In this document: positions 27,292 through 34,310 of the stretch, in pieces | How the letters are laid out: every line of letters begins with the position of its first letter | Position numbering within the stretch: position 1 is the first letter of the stretch | Origin: Planctomycetaceae bacterium | GTDB taxonomy: Bacteria > Planctomycetota > Planctomycetia > Pirellulales > Pirellulaceae | Reading direction: 5' to 3' | DNA: 64,000 bases | NCBI GenBank assembly: GCA_020638975.1 | Contig: JACKHN010000035.1 | Span: 1-64,000, forward strand | Program-made: the position numbers and the translations under genes | Notes under the pieces: generated by a model | Databases searched by the model: none | What the model saw: only the letters and a program-made list of their open reading frames with translations | Told to the model about the DNA's origin: nothing

Positions 27292-28128
27292 ATGAAGACT
27301 TTGCCACAAACAACTTGGATTTTCGCATTGCAACTTGCTCCGCTTGTTTTGTTGCTGGCGTTCGCGGGCCCAAGCTTTGGACAAGCGACCGCGAATCCTA
27401 CACCAGCAGGCAACCTTGCCGCTCCCGCCATCGATGAGATCGCGATTCCCACGAAGAATCTGTTGCAAGTAATTCGCGACGGCGGACCGCTGATGCTGCC
27501 AATCGGCGTGTGTTCGTTTATTCTGCTGGTGTTCGTCTTCGAGCGAACGATCGCGTTGCGTCGGGGCCGCGTCATTCCGCGCCCGTTCGTACGTCGATTC
27601 CTGGAACAGATTGCCGAAGGACAACTCGATCGCAAAGCGGCTGCGGAATTGTGTGCGGAGAATGGTAGTCCCGTTTCCGAGGTGTTTGCCGGTGCGGTTA
27701 ATAAATGGGGACGCCCCTCGGTGGAAGTCGAACAAGCCATCATCGATGCGGGCGAGCGAGTGACAAACGGTTTGCGAGCGTACATCCGCTTGTTCAATGG
27801 CATCTCGACAATCAGTCCGCTACTGGGACTGCTGGGCACCGTATTGGGCATGATCCGCGCGTTCAATGCAATCGCCACGGCGGATGCGATGGGACGACCT
27901 GAGTTGCTCGCCGGAGGCATCAGTCAGGCGTTGCTAACGACGGCGGCCGGATTGAGCGTCGCGATTCCCGCATTGATTGCCTATCTCTTCTTTGTCGGTC
28001 GCGTCGATAAGTTAGTGGTCGAGATCGATTCGCTGGGGCAGCAACTGGTCGCGTTGATCGCTGGCGACGCTAGGCCTCGCGAGGCGACGGGATCGGGCTC
28101 AAGAGCCTCCAGCAACAAGGCCGCTTAA
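27292..28128 (+). CDS. ExbB/TolQ/MotA-family proton-channel protein
   Basis: 278 residues. The start at 27292 has GGGAGGAG upstream. Unlike E. coli ExbB, it carries an N-terminal signal-like segment (about residues 8-30, ending PSFGQA) before the first channel helix (PLMLPIGVCSFILLVFVFE). The cytoplasmic loop is followed by the two conserved helices, FNGISTISPLLGLLGTVLGM and ALLTTAAGLSVAIPALIAYL, which line the proton path. It works with ExbD to turn proton-motive force into movement of a periplasm-spanning partner. The ExbD gene follows after 37 bp. No tonB gene is present nearby; the protein encoded at 28694-30820 may take that role. Confidence 0.93.
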   Translation: MKTLPQTTWIFALQLAPLVLLLAFAGPSFGQATANPTPAGNLAAPAIDEIAIPTKNLLQVIRDGGPLMLPIGVCSFILLVFVFERTIALRRGRVIPRPFVRRFLEQIAEGQLDRKAAAELCAENGSPVSEVFAGAVNKWGRPSVEVEQAIIDAGERVTNGLRAYIRLFNGISTISPLLGLLGTVLGMIRAFNAIATADAMGRPELLAGGISQALLTTAAGLSVAIPALIAYLFFVGRVDKLVVEIDSLGQQLVALIAGDARPREATGSGSRASSNKAA

Positions 28129-28165
28129 CCCAGGGTTGAAGGGCGAAGTAAGGACACCAAAAACG

Positions 28166-28585
28166 ATGCCGCTAAAGACTCACATCGACGAACAACCAAC
28201 GCTCAATCTCACTCCGATGATTGATGTGGTGTTCTTACTCATTATCTTCTTCATGGTAGGTACCAAGTTCACCGAGTTGGAGCGAAAGATCGGCCTTGAG
28301 GTGCCAGAAGTCTCGGACGTCAAGACACTGACACCCTCGCCCGAACGACGAGTGATCAACGTGTTTAACGATGGGCACATCGAGTTGGATCGAGAAATCG
28401 TTACCGTCCAGGAGTTGGTGCAACGGTTGGCTCAAGCACAAAGCGAATACGCCGATTTGGGAGTGCTTGTACGAGGCGATGCCGAGGGCGCGTTTCAAAA
28501 CGTCGCAACCGTACTCGGAGCCTGTCGCGAAGCGGGTGTTTCCGATATGGGCATTTCCGTACGAATGGCGAGCCGTACGCATTAA
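28166..28585 (+). CDS. ExbD/TolR-family protein
   Basis: 139 residues from the ATG at 28166, which follows TAAGGA; a TTG at 28136 would add ten residues and is less likely. The N-terminal cytoplasmic tail leads to the single TM helix LTPMIDVVFLLIIFFMVG with the proton-carrying Asp at residue 20. The periplasmic domain (about residues 55-139) has the expected layout, including VLVRGDAEGAFQNVATVLGACREAG. It is the partner of the ExbB-like channel. The next gene starts 108 bp later on the same strand. Confidence 0.93.
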   Translation: MPLKTHIDEQPTLNLTPMIDVVFLLIIFFMVGTKFTELERKIGLEVPEVSDVKTLTPSPERRVINVFNDGHIELDREIVTVQELVQRLAQAQSEYADLGVLVRGDAEGAFQNVATVLGACREAGVSDMGISVRMASRTH

Positions 28586-28693
28586 GTGAGTGACATGACT
28601 TGGTTTCGTCTCAACACTGTGGAACATCTGTCGTACGGGTTTGAGGATTAGTTGGCGAAATAGCAGGTCGGGAAAAGGCAGTTGGATTGCGTA

Positions 28694-30820
28694 ATGATCG
28701 GGTACAGTAAGTTGGTGACGATGTTCGACGTCACGGCGTTTGCCGAGATGTCATTCCATGCGCTATTGCTCGCTGAAACGTCGGCATCGCAAACTTTGGC
28801 GATCATCCTGTGGATTGGTTTGGCCATCTTGACAGTCGCGTTGCTGATCTTGATGCGGACGCGTTGGGGCCAGGCTCAGCCACTCTCCAAGTGCGTTGTG
28901 CTTTCGGTGTTCGCTCACATTCTGTTCATCGCGTATGCGTACGGCACGCGTCTGATCTTCGATGCTCCATCCCCGCAGCAGGATGAAGTCATCCGATTGG
29001 CCTTTGTCGCACAAGACTCTGATGCCGCAAATACACCGCGCGAACGACAACCTTGGGACGAGTATCCTGCTGAGTTTGCGATCACGCCCGACCTGGGCAG
29101 CCCCAGTCAGCAAGAGGTGCAAGTCGACACGGAGTTGGCTGCCGTCGCGGTCGAGCAACCGGACTTTGCACTCGCCGTACGCGATACACCAATGTCGAAC
29201 CCCGGTGTCGAAGCCGCAATTCCCGCACCGCCAACGCCGCAAGCCGAAACATTGCTACCGGCGGAACCAAGTGAAATCGAAGTCGCGCGCCCCGAACCTC
29301 AAGCCGCGCCGCAGGCAATGCCTGCAGTTCCAACGCCTCCGCCCCTGGAGCGGCTGGCTTCCGAATCGATTCCCGAACCAATCGGCACGGCGAATGCAAT
29401 GGCCGAGGCACCCAACGCGCTGCCGGATTCGTCAACGTTGCAACGGCTGGCGGAAGTGGATTTCTCGCAAGACATCGCCGAGGCCCGACCATCGGCGATC
29501 GATATGGCTGCCGCCGCAGATAACCGCGAAGCGGAGAGTGCACGAGACGGCAGCGACGGCGCCTCGGCAGCAGAATCGTTCCACAAAGAGCAACCATCCG
29601 ATCTCTCGCAGCTCGCAAATACCAGCGGCAACACACCACCCGCGCGTCGACTTGGCGATGGCCAACTGCTTCCCGAGGTGTACCAGCTGCGTATGTCGCG
29701 GCGTCGCATGGCGCTGATCGAACAGCAAGGCGGCAGCGAGCAGACCGAGCAAGCGGTCGAGGCCGCGCTCAAGTGGCTGGCGGCACATCAGTCGGAGGAC
29801 GGGCGTTGGAGTGTGGCCCAGTTCGGCGGCGGGCAAGAGACGAAGGTGCTGGGGCATGATCGAAAGGGAGCCGGAATCGATGCCGATACAGGCATCACTG
29901 GTTTGGCACTGCTAACGTTCTTGTCAGCAGGACACACCCACTTTGAAGGTGAATACCGGCGTACTGTACAACACGGACTTGAATACGTGCTCGGACAACA
30001 GGCCGACGACGGCAACTTAGCCGGGCCAGCACGACTGTTCGCTCGTATGTACTGTCATGGGATGGCAACGCTGGCAATCAGCGAAGCGTTTGCGATGACC
30101 GGCGACCATCGAATGCGAAGTTACGTCGAAAGGGCTGTGCAGTACACCATCAATGCTCAAGATCGCGGCACCGGCGGCTGGCGTTACCAACCGGCAGATC
30201 AAGGCGACATGAGCCAGTTTGGCTGGCAAGTCATGGCATTGAAGAGTGCCGAACTGGCTGGGATCACTGTGCCGGGAGAAACTCGCGCGGGAATGATTCG
30301 CTTTCTACGTACGGTTTCGAAAGGCGAGCACCTAGGACTGGCAAGCTATCGCCCGACGGAACGGGCCTCGGAAACCATGACCGCCGAGGCGCTGGCGTGC
30401 CGATACTTCCTCGGCATCCAACAGGATGACCTTGCCGTCCAGGAGGCCACTCGCTTTGTCGGCCAGCAACTGCCCAGCGGAGGAAAGGCGAATCTGTATT
30501 ACTGGTACTATGGAACGCTCGGTTTGTTTCAAGCAAAGTCCGCGCAGGCCTCCTTCCCACCCCAAGTTGCTGACGCAGTCTGGTCCCAATGGAATCAGGC
30601 CCTTCAGGAGCAACTGCTCGCCCGGCAAGAACGCAGCGGGGACAATGCGGGCAGTTTTTCGCCCGATACGGTTTGGGGATCCTACGGCGGTCGGGTCTAT
30701 TCAACGGCCATGGCAACGCTCTGCCTGGAGGTCTATTACCGATATTTGCCGGTGTACGAGCAAGGTCCAGCCGCCGCTGCAGCAACTCGCAACGTCCCGC
30801 AATACCGGGTGCTGCGTTGA
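28694..30820 (+). CDS. TonB-anchor-like membrane protein with terpenoid-cyclase-like toroid
   Basis: About 708 residues; ATGs at 28694 and 28721 are both possible, and a TTG at 28682 is a third option. Two TM helices occur near the N-terminus. The second, LSVFAHILFIAYAYGTRL, has Ser and His at codons 28904 and 28916, the SxxxH spacing of the TonB anchor that couples to ExbB/ExbD. A Pro/Ala/Glu-rich linker of about 250 residues follows (about 28980-29690). From about 29740 to 30780 lie helical repeats of the squalene-cyclase/prenyltransferase alpha/alpha type (QSEDGRWS, GTGGWRYQP, YYWYYGTLGLFQAK). I see no DxDD cyclase motif, so a binding role is more likely than cyclisation. The fusion suggests a TonB substitute. 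Confidence 0.8.
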   Translation: MIGYSKLVTMFDVTAFAEMSFHALLLAETSASQTLAIILWIGLAILTVALLILMRTRWGQAQPLSKCVVLSVFAHILFIAYAYGTRLIFDAPSPQQDEVIRLAFVAQDSDAANTPRERQPWDEYPAEFAITPDLGSPSQQEVQVDTELAAVAVEQPDFALAVRDTPMSNPGVEAAIPAPPTPQAETLLPAEPSEIEVARPEPQAAPQAMPAVPTPPPLERLASESIPEPIGTANAMAEAPNALPDSSTLQRLAEVDFSQDIAEARPSAIDMAAAADNREAESARDGSDGASAAESFHKEQPSDLSQLANTSGNTPPARRLGDGQLLPEVYQLRMSRRRMALIEQQGGSEQTEQAVEAALKWLAAHQSEDGRWSVAQFGGGQETKVLGHDRKGAGIDADTGITGLALLTFLSAGHTHFEGEYRRTVQHGLEYVLGQQADDGNLAGPARLFARMYCHGMATLAISEAFAMTGDHRMRSYVERAVQYTINAQDRGTGGWRYQPADQGDMSQFGWQVMALKSAELAGITVPGETRAGMIRFLRTVSKGEHLGLASYRPTERASETMTAEALACRYFLGIQQDDLAVQEATRFVGQQLPSGGKANLYYWYYGTLGLFQAKSAQASFPPQVADAVWSQWNQALQEQLLARQERSGDNAGSFSPDTVWGSYGGRVYSTAMATLCLEVYYRYLPVYEQGPAAAAATRNVPQYRVLR

Positions 30821-30842
30821 TTTTTCGGGCTTAAGCCACCAT

Positions 30843-30870
30843 TTGACACGCGCCGCCTTCGCGTTAGAAT
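30843..30870 (+). promoter_or_regulatory. Putative sigma-70-type promoter before tatA
   Basis: TTGACA at 30843-30848 and TAGAAT at 30865-30870 with a 16-bp spacer, 145 bp before the first TatA start. A good consensus match in an intergenic stretch; not tested. Confidence 0.45.
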
Positions 30871-31014
30871 TGAGCTTGATAGGTCAACCGCGTATTGGTT
30901 GCGTGGTTCACACAGGTTTGGTCCAGGAGACACCCCTCTGGGCGTCTACCCGCTTTCGCCGCCGTTCGTGTGTTTGACACTGTCGTCCCACCTTCTTTGT
31001 GCGAGAGCGTTGCT

Positions 31015-31221
31015 ATGATGAATTCACACCTGTTTGGCATGTTCGGGATGCCTGGACATCTGGAACTGTTGATTATCGCGGGATTGGCCTTGTTACTGTT
31101 TGGCCATCGTCTTCCCAGTTTGATGCGGAGCGCGGGTCGTTCTGTCGTCGAATTCAAGAAAGGCGTCCAGGGCATCGAGGACGATATCGAATCGGCTGGC
31201 AAAGACAAATCGGACGAGTAA
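31015..31221 (+). CDS. tatA: TatA/E-type twin-arginine translocase subunit
   Basis: 68 residues from ATG 31015 (a second ATG follows directly). A short N-terminus precedes one TM helix (HLELLIIAGLALLLFGHRLP) ending in the FGxxxLP motif, then the amphipathic helix SAGRSVVEFKKGVQGIEDDI. This is the normal TatA layout and length. TatA forms the variable pore of the folded-protein export system. A second TatA-like gene follows 103 bp later; no tatC is in the window. A TTGACA/TAGAAT promoter lies upstream. Confidence 0.9.
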   Translation: MMNSHLFGMFGMPGHLELLIIAGLALLLFGHRLPSLMRSAGRSVVEFKKGVQGIEDDIESAGKDKSDE

Positions 31222-31324
31222 TTCGGCGATCAGGCCGCAATGACGACTTTGTAGTTTTTTGTTAGCACATCCCGAGTCGAACCGTCGAACGATTCGACTT
31301 CAGTCCCCACGCGAGGCAATAGAC

Positions 31325-31645
31325 ATGTTTGGCCTTGGATTTCAAGAGTTAATGATTGTCGGCATCGTCGCCGTGTTGTTGTTTGGTAAGCGTTTGCCCG
31401 AAGTCGCGAAGTCGCTTGGCCAGAGTTATTCACAGTTCCGCAAGGGCTTGAACGAACTCCAGTCGTCGATCAACTACACCGATACATACACACCGCCCAA
31501 GTCAAGTTCATCGTCTCGTAGCTCCTACGATGACTATGATGACTACGATGAACCGACTGCCCCCAAATTCGAGCCGCCGCCAAGCGAACCGAAGGAAGCT
31601 TCGGCCCCAACAGGCGACATATCGAAGCCAGTATCTGAGAAGTGA
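31325..31645 (+). CDS. Second TatA/TatB-like translocase subunit
   Basis: 106 residues from ATG 31325. The TM helix FQELMIVGIVAVLLFGKRLP with Glu near the start of the helix, then VAKSLGQSYSQFRKGLNELQ, fit TatA better than TatB. The tail after residue 55 is long and low-complexity (Ser-rich, then YDDYDDYDE, then Pro/Glu-rich), which neither neighbour nor typical TatA has. The two adjacent paralogues may have split TatA and TatB duties, since some bacteria use bifunctional TatA. The gene is separated by 103 bp from the first copy. Confidence 0.85.
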   Translation: MFGLGFQELMIVGIVAVLLFGKRLPEVAKSLGQSYSQFRKGLNELQSSINYTDTYTPPKSSSSSRSSYDDYDDYDEPTAPKFEPPPSEPKEASAPTGDISKPVSEK

Positions 31646-31753
31646 GAGAATCCCACCAGCACGGAAGCCCGCGATTCGGTCTTCTGTTCAGTAGCATCAC
31701 GGTAAGTTAGATTTGATTTTAGAGTAACAAGTGACTGGCAGGTCGCTTGAGTT

Positions 31754-31827
31754 GGGCGGTTAGCTCAGTTGGTTAGAGCGCCGTGCTCACACCGCGGAGG
31801 TCGTTGGTTCGAGTCCAATACCGCCCA
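31754..31827 (+). tRNA. tRNA-Val (anticodon CAC)
   Basis: Acceptor arms GGGCGGT and ACCGCCC pair fully. The D arm GCTC/GAGC, the anticodon stem CCGTG/CGCGG with loop CTCACAC (anticodon CAC, reading GUG), and the T arm with TTCGAGT are all present. The discriminator base is A. The 3' CCA is not encoded (ACT follows), so it is added after transcription. A strong terminator hairpin follows. Confidence 0.95.
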
Positions 31828-31832
31828 CTCTT

Positions 31833-31871
31833 AAAGCCTTGCTGCATAACATTTAGCAGCAAGGCTTTTTT
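31833..31871 (+). terminator. Rho-independent terminator after tRNA-Val
   Basis: The 13-bp stem aaagccttgctgc / gcagcaaggcttt, with a 10-base loop, runs into a T-rich tail. It begins 6 bp after the tRNA. Confidence 0.9.
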
Positions 31872-32177
31872 GACGGCTTTGAACAAACTCCTAAACGGCT
31901 GGGGTCTTAACTGTGACTATCTCACCCAACGGAAGCTGCCCCAGCGCGCCACACAATAACCGCAAAGACTCATGAAGCCGTCTTGGGTGGAGTGAGCAAA
32001 TGCTGCTACTCTAACCGCCACGAAGGATCGCCTCGACGACAACTGCATTCTTTGGTGTAGGGTCCGCTGTGCGGACCTCAGGGATTCCTGGTCCGCACAG
32101 CAGACCCTACTCTTGAAATGCCAAAGTTATTCTTGAGTTGGTGCTCTAGAACTCGAACTCCACTTCTGAGGTATCTA
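31872..32177. other. Intergenic region before PAP2 gene, 306 bp
   Basis: Bases 31872-32055 show no gene or structure I can name. Bases 32056-32138 are the first of two palindromic repeats that bracket the PAP2 gene. An in-frame ATG at 32118 lies inside the repeat and is not a credible start. Confidence 0.5.
32056..32138. repeat. Palindromic intergenic repeat, left copy
   Basis: A 21-bp stem, gtagggtccgctgtgcggac with complement ending ctgtcc-type sequence and accctac, is followed by the conserved tail tcttgaaatgccaaagttat. Same orientation as the copy at 32894-32972. Confidence 0.7.
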
Positions 32178-32813
32178 ATGTTCCGACCATCCGTCCGCTA
32201 CTTGTACGTTGCTGGAGCGATGTTCTGGCTGCTGGGGGCGGTCTCGGTCTTTACGCTGGATGGACCTATCGCGCAGTTCGACGTGTGGGAAGTTCCAGGG
32301 GATTTAAGACGCTTCGTGCAATTGGCGGAGGTATTCGCTCACGGTGCGGGGATCGCCGTGATTCTCGTTGTCATGTGGGCTTTGGACGTTGAACGCAGAT
32401 TCTATCTGCCGAGGGTGTGCGTCATGACGTTTCTCCCCGGAATCATTGCGAGAGCCGTGAAGTTTCTCGTCACACGAGAACGCCCCCTGACGTTCGAGTC
32501 GCGAGCAGCTGCGAGTGAATCATTTCTGGGATTCCCGGGGACTCCTGGCGTCTGGGAACTGCAATCCTTCCCGTCTGGGCACACTGCCACCGCGGTGGGG
32601 CTGGCGTTTGCACTCAGTTCGCTCTACCCGCAGGGACGCTACCTGTTTGCGTGCCTTGCCCTGCTCGCTGCGGCGCAACGCGTCTTGTTCGAAGCACATT
32701 ACCTAAGCGACACGTTGGCAGCGGCTGGAATCGCTTGTTTCGTTACTGCGGCTTTGCGTGATAGGCTATTTTGGGACGCTCGATGCCTCAACCCGGGGCG
32801 ATTCACTTGTTGA
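32178..32813 (+). CDS. PAP2-family membrane phosphatase
   Basis: About 211 residues from ATG 32178, which has TGAGG about 7 bases upstream. It is a membrane protein with about five or six TM segments. It carries the three phosphatidic-acid phosphatase motifs in order: KFLVTRERP (motif 1), FPSGHTATA (motif 2) and RVLFEAHYLSDTL (motif 3), with both catalytic His residues present. Such enzymes dephosphorylate lipid phosphates such as undecaprenyl pyrophosphate or phosphatidate at the periplasmic face. The gene stands alone between two copies of a palindromic repeat in the same orientation. The substrate is not predictable. Confidence 0.88.
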   Translation: MFRPSVRYLYVAGAMFWLLGAVSVFTLDGPIAQFDVWEVPGDLRRFVQLAEVFAHGAGIAVILVVMWALDVERRFYLPRVCVMTFLPGIIARAVKFLVTRERPLTFESRAAASESFLGFPGTPGVWELQSFPSGHTATAVGLAFALSSLYPQGRYLFACLALLAAAQRVLFEAHYLSDTLAAAGIACFVTAALRDRLFWDARCLNPGRFTC

Positions 32814-32893
32814 CGTTGCACAAGATGCACGACGGGCCTCCGACCCCGTCGAATAACGACTTACGACCGGCTCAACAATAACGTCCTCTTTTT

Positions 32894-32972
32894 CGTAGGG
32901 TCCGCTGTGGACCTCAGGGATTCCTGGTCCGCACAGCGGACCCTACTCTTGAAATGCCGAAGTTATTTCTGA
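32894..32972. repeat. Palindromic intergenic repeat, right copy
   Basis: Stem gtagggtccgctgt...acagcggaccctac with the shared loop region cctcagggattcctgg and the tail tcttgaaatgccgaagttat. It differs from the left copy by a small deletion in the left arm and a few substitutions. Confidence 0.7.
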
Positions 32973-32984
32973 CTTATTCATTAG

Positions 32985-33046
32985 ATTAGTCGACGGGCTC
33001 GGAGGCCCGTCGTACAAACCTCTCGGTTTGAAAAACTGAAAGGCCC
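32985..33046. mobile_element. Remnant of the MITE-like family
   Basis: A hairpin with cgacgggctcggaggcccgtcgtac is followed by ttgaaaaactgaaaggccct, which is the complement of the left end of the copy at 7879. Only one terminal repeat is recognisable and no flanking duplication is clear. Confidence 0.5.
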
Positions 33047-33153
33047 TATGTCTAAAACAGCGTTAGTTGCCATTTGTCGCGTCGAAGTGTTAGACTGATT
33101 CGCGTCACAGGGGTGTGACCAGGCACGCAATAGCCTGGACAGGGAGAGATCGA

Positions 33154-33780
33154 ATGTACGGACTCCTAATTCTCGTTGCTTTGGGCGCTGACGGGGTTGA
33201 GTCGTCCTCTGAACTCCGGCCTTACCACGAAATCAGTCGTGAACTTCGCGAAACCCTTCGGCTTGAAGCGACTGCCCACACCAACACAAGCCGAGCTGCG
33301 GCGATCTATCAACTGACCGTTCTCTACTCCGAGTTGAAACGAGATCCACGGTTGATCGAAAGTGAAACGCTAACGTCTTACAAAAATCGACTATGGGGCC
33401 GATTGACCCACATCAAGAAGGACCTTGAACGCGAATTCGCTCGAGCCGACGCCCCCAACACCGAGCCTACGCAGTCGGTTGATGAAGTGATGTTGGGGGT
33501 AACGGAGTCGTTGAGTCTTATCGCTTCTTCGACAGGCGGGCCTGCTCACTTGCTTTCGCAGGTGCGCGGGGCCGGTGGTGGCGGGGCCGTACCCGACTAT
33601 GGACCGGGCCTTGTCGCTTTAATTGAGCGAACCATCGCTCCCGAGTTTTGGGACGTCGCTGGAGGGCCGGGCACCATCGTCTATTACGCTCCATTGCGAG
33701 CGCTGGTCGTGCGTGCCACGACAGAAGTTCACCGTGACATCGGTGGCGTCTTGGGCGGACTTCGTGCTGCGGGGATGTAG
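33154..33780 (+). CDS. Small exported protein, unknown function
   Basis: 208 residues from ATG 33154, which follows GGGAGAG; the ATG-less extension upstream is not supported. A short signal-like segment (MYGLLILVALGADG) is followed by a helical region (about 25-105) with regular charged residues and then a Gly-rich stretch (GAGGGGAVPDYGPG, about 150). The C-terminal segment PEFWDVAGGPGTIVYYAPLR and the ending DIGGVLGGLRAAGM resemble the small domain repeated in planctomycete secretin-like proteins, but I cannot name a family. It is convergent with the giant gene, with a hairpin between them. Confidence 0.65.
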   Translation: MYGLLILVALGADGVESSSELRPYHEISRELRETLRLEATAHTNTSRAAAIYQLTVLYSELKRDPRLIESETLTSYKNRLWGRLTHIKKDLEREFARADAPNTEPTQSVDEVMLGVTESLSLIASSTGGPAHLLSQVRGAGGGGAVPDYGPGLVALIERTIAPEFWDVAGGPGTIVYYAPLRALVVRATTEVHRDIGGVLGGLRAAGM

Positions 33781-33834
33781 GCCGTCGCGTCACATCGGTC
33801 GGCACAGCAATACGATGACCGGTTGGTAACGCAA

Positions 33835-33869
33835 CAGAGCCTCCGCATCGAATTGACGCGGAGGCTCTG
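33835..33869. terminator. Hairpin between convergent genes
   Basis: Perfect 12-bp stem cagagcctccgc / gcggaggctctg with an 11-base loop, between the stops of the small exported gene and the giant gene. T-runs are weak on both sides, so a bidirectional terminator is likely but not certain. Confidence 0.6.
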
Positions 33870-33898
33870 ATTTGATGTAAAGGTTAGAGCTTGCAGAC

Positions 33899-34310
33899 TT
33901 ACGCGAGATCGTCCTCTCGATCAAGCGAACTTAATACGTCGGCTGCGAGGTCGTCGAGGTTAAACAACTCGTCATCATTCAGCAACTCGTCTAGAGCCGA
34001 ACCAACCAATCCGTCGGTCGAGTTATCCAAGGTGAACAAGTCATCTGACTCGAAGCCGGCGAGCAGCGCATCGATGGACAATTCATCGTTTTCGTCCGTG
34101 ACCTCCGCATCGTCAAGCAGTGCGAACAATCCTTCCAATTCAGCGGAAGCGGGTGTGACCGGTGCGAAGTTGATTCGCATCGTATCGGCTGCCGCGATGA
34201 ACTGATTGTCTGCAACTTCAAGTGCGGCATTGGAACTCGCCGCCAGCGTTGCTGCCGAACTTCCTGTTGCCAGAATCGTGGAAGGCGACGAGCCTTCGCC
34301 CTCACCCTGA
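33899..34310 (-). other. Acidic C-terminal tail of giant protein
   Basis: About 135 residues after the dockerin pair, rich in Asp, Glu, Leu and Ser (LFALLDDAEVTDENDELS, LLNDDELFNLDDLAADVLSS). It has no visible sorting motif; its place at the very end suggests a role in export or anchoring, which is inference. Confidence 0.5.

Larger units (their letters stand above)
32814..33153. other. Intergenic repeat-rich region, 340 bp
   Basis: No gene is seen. It contains the right palindromic repeat (32894-32972), a degenerate MITE-family remnant (32985-33046), and about 105 bp that should carry the promoter of the next gene. Confidence 0.55.

Noticed and set aside
28694..30820. Functional squalene-hopene cyclase
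   Set aside because: No DxDD motif is visible, and the fused TM anchor and linker put the toroid in the periplasm away from the usual membrane-bound cyclase arrangement.
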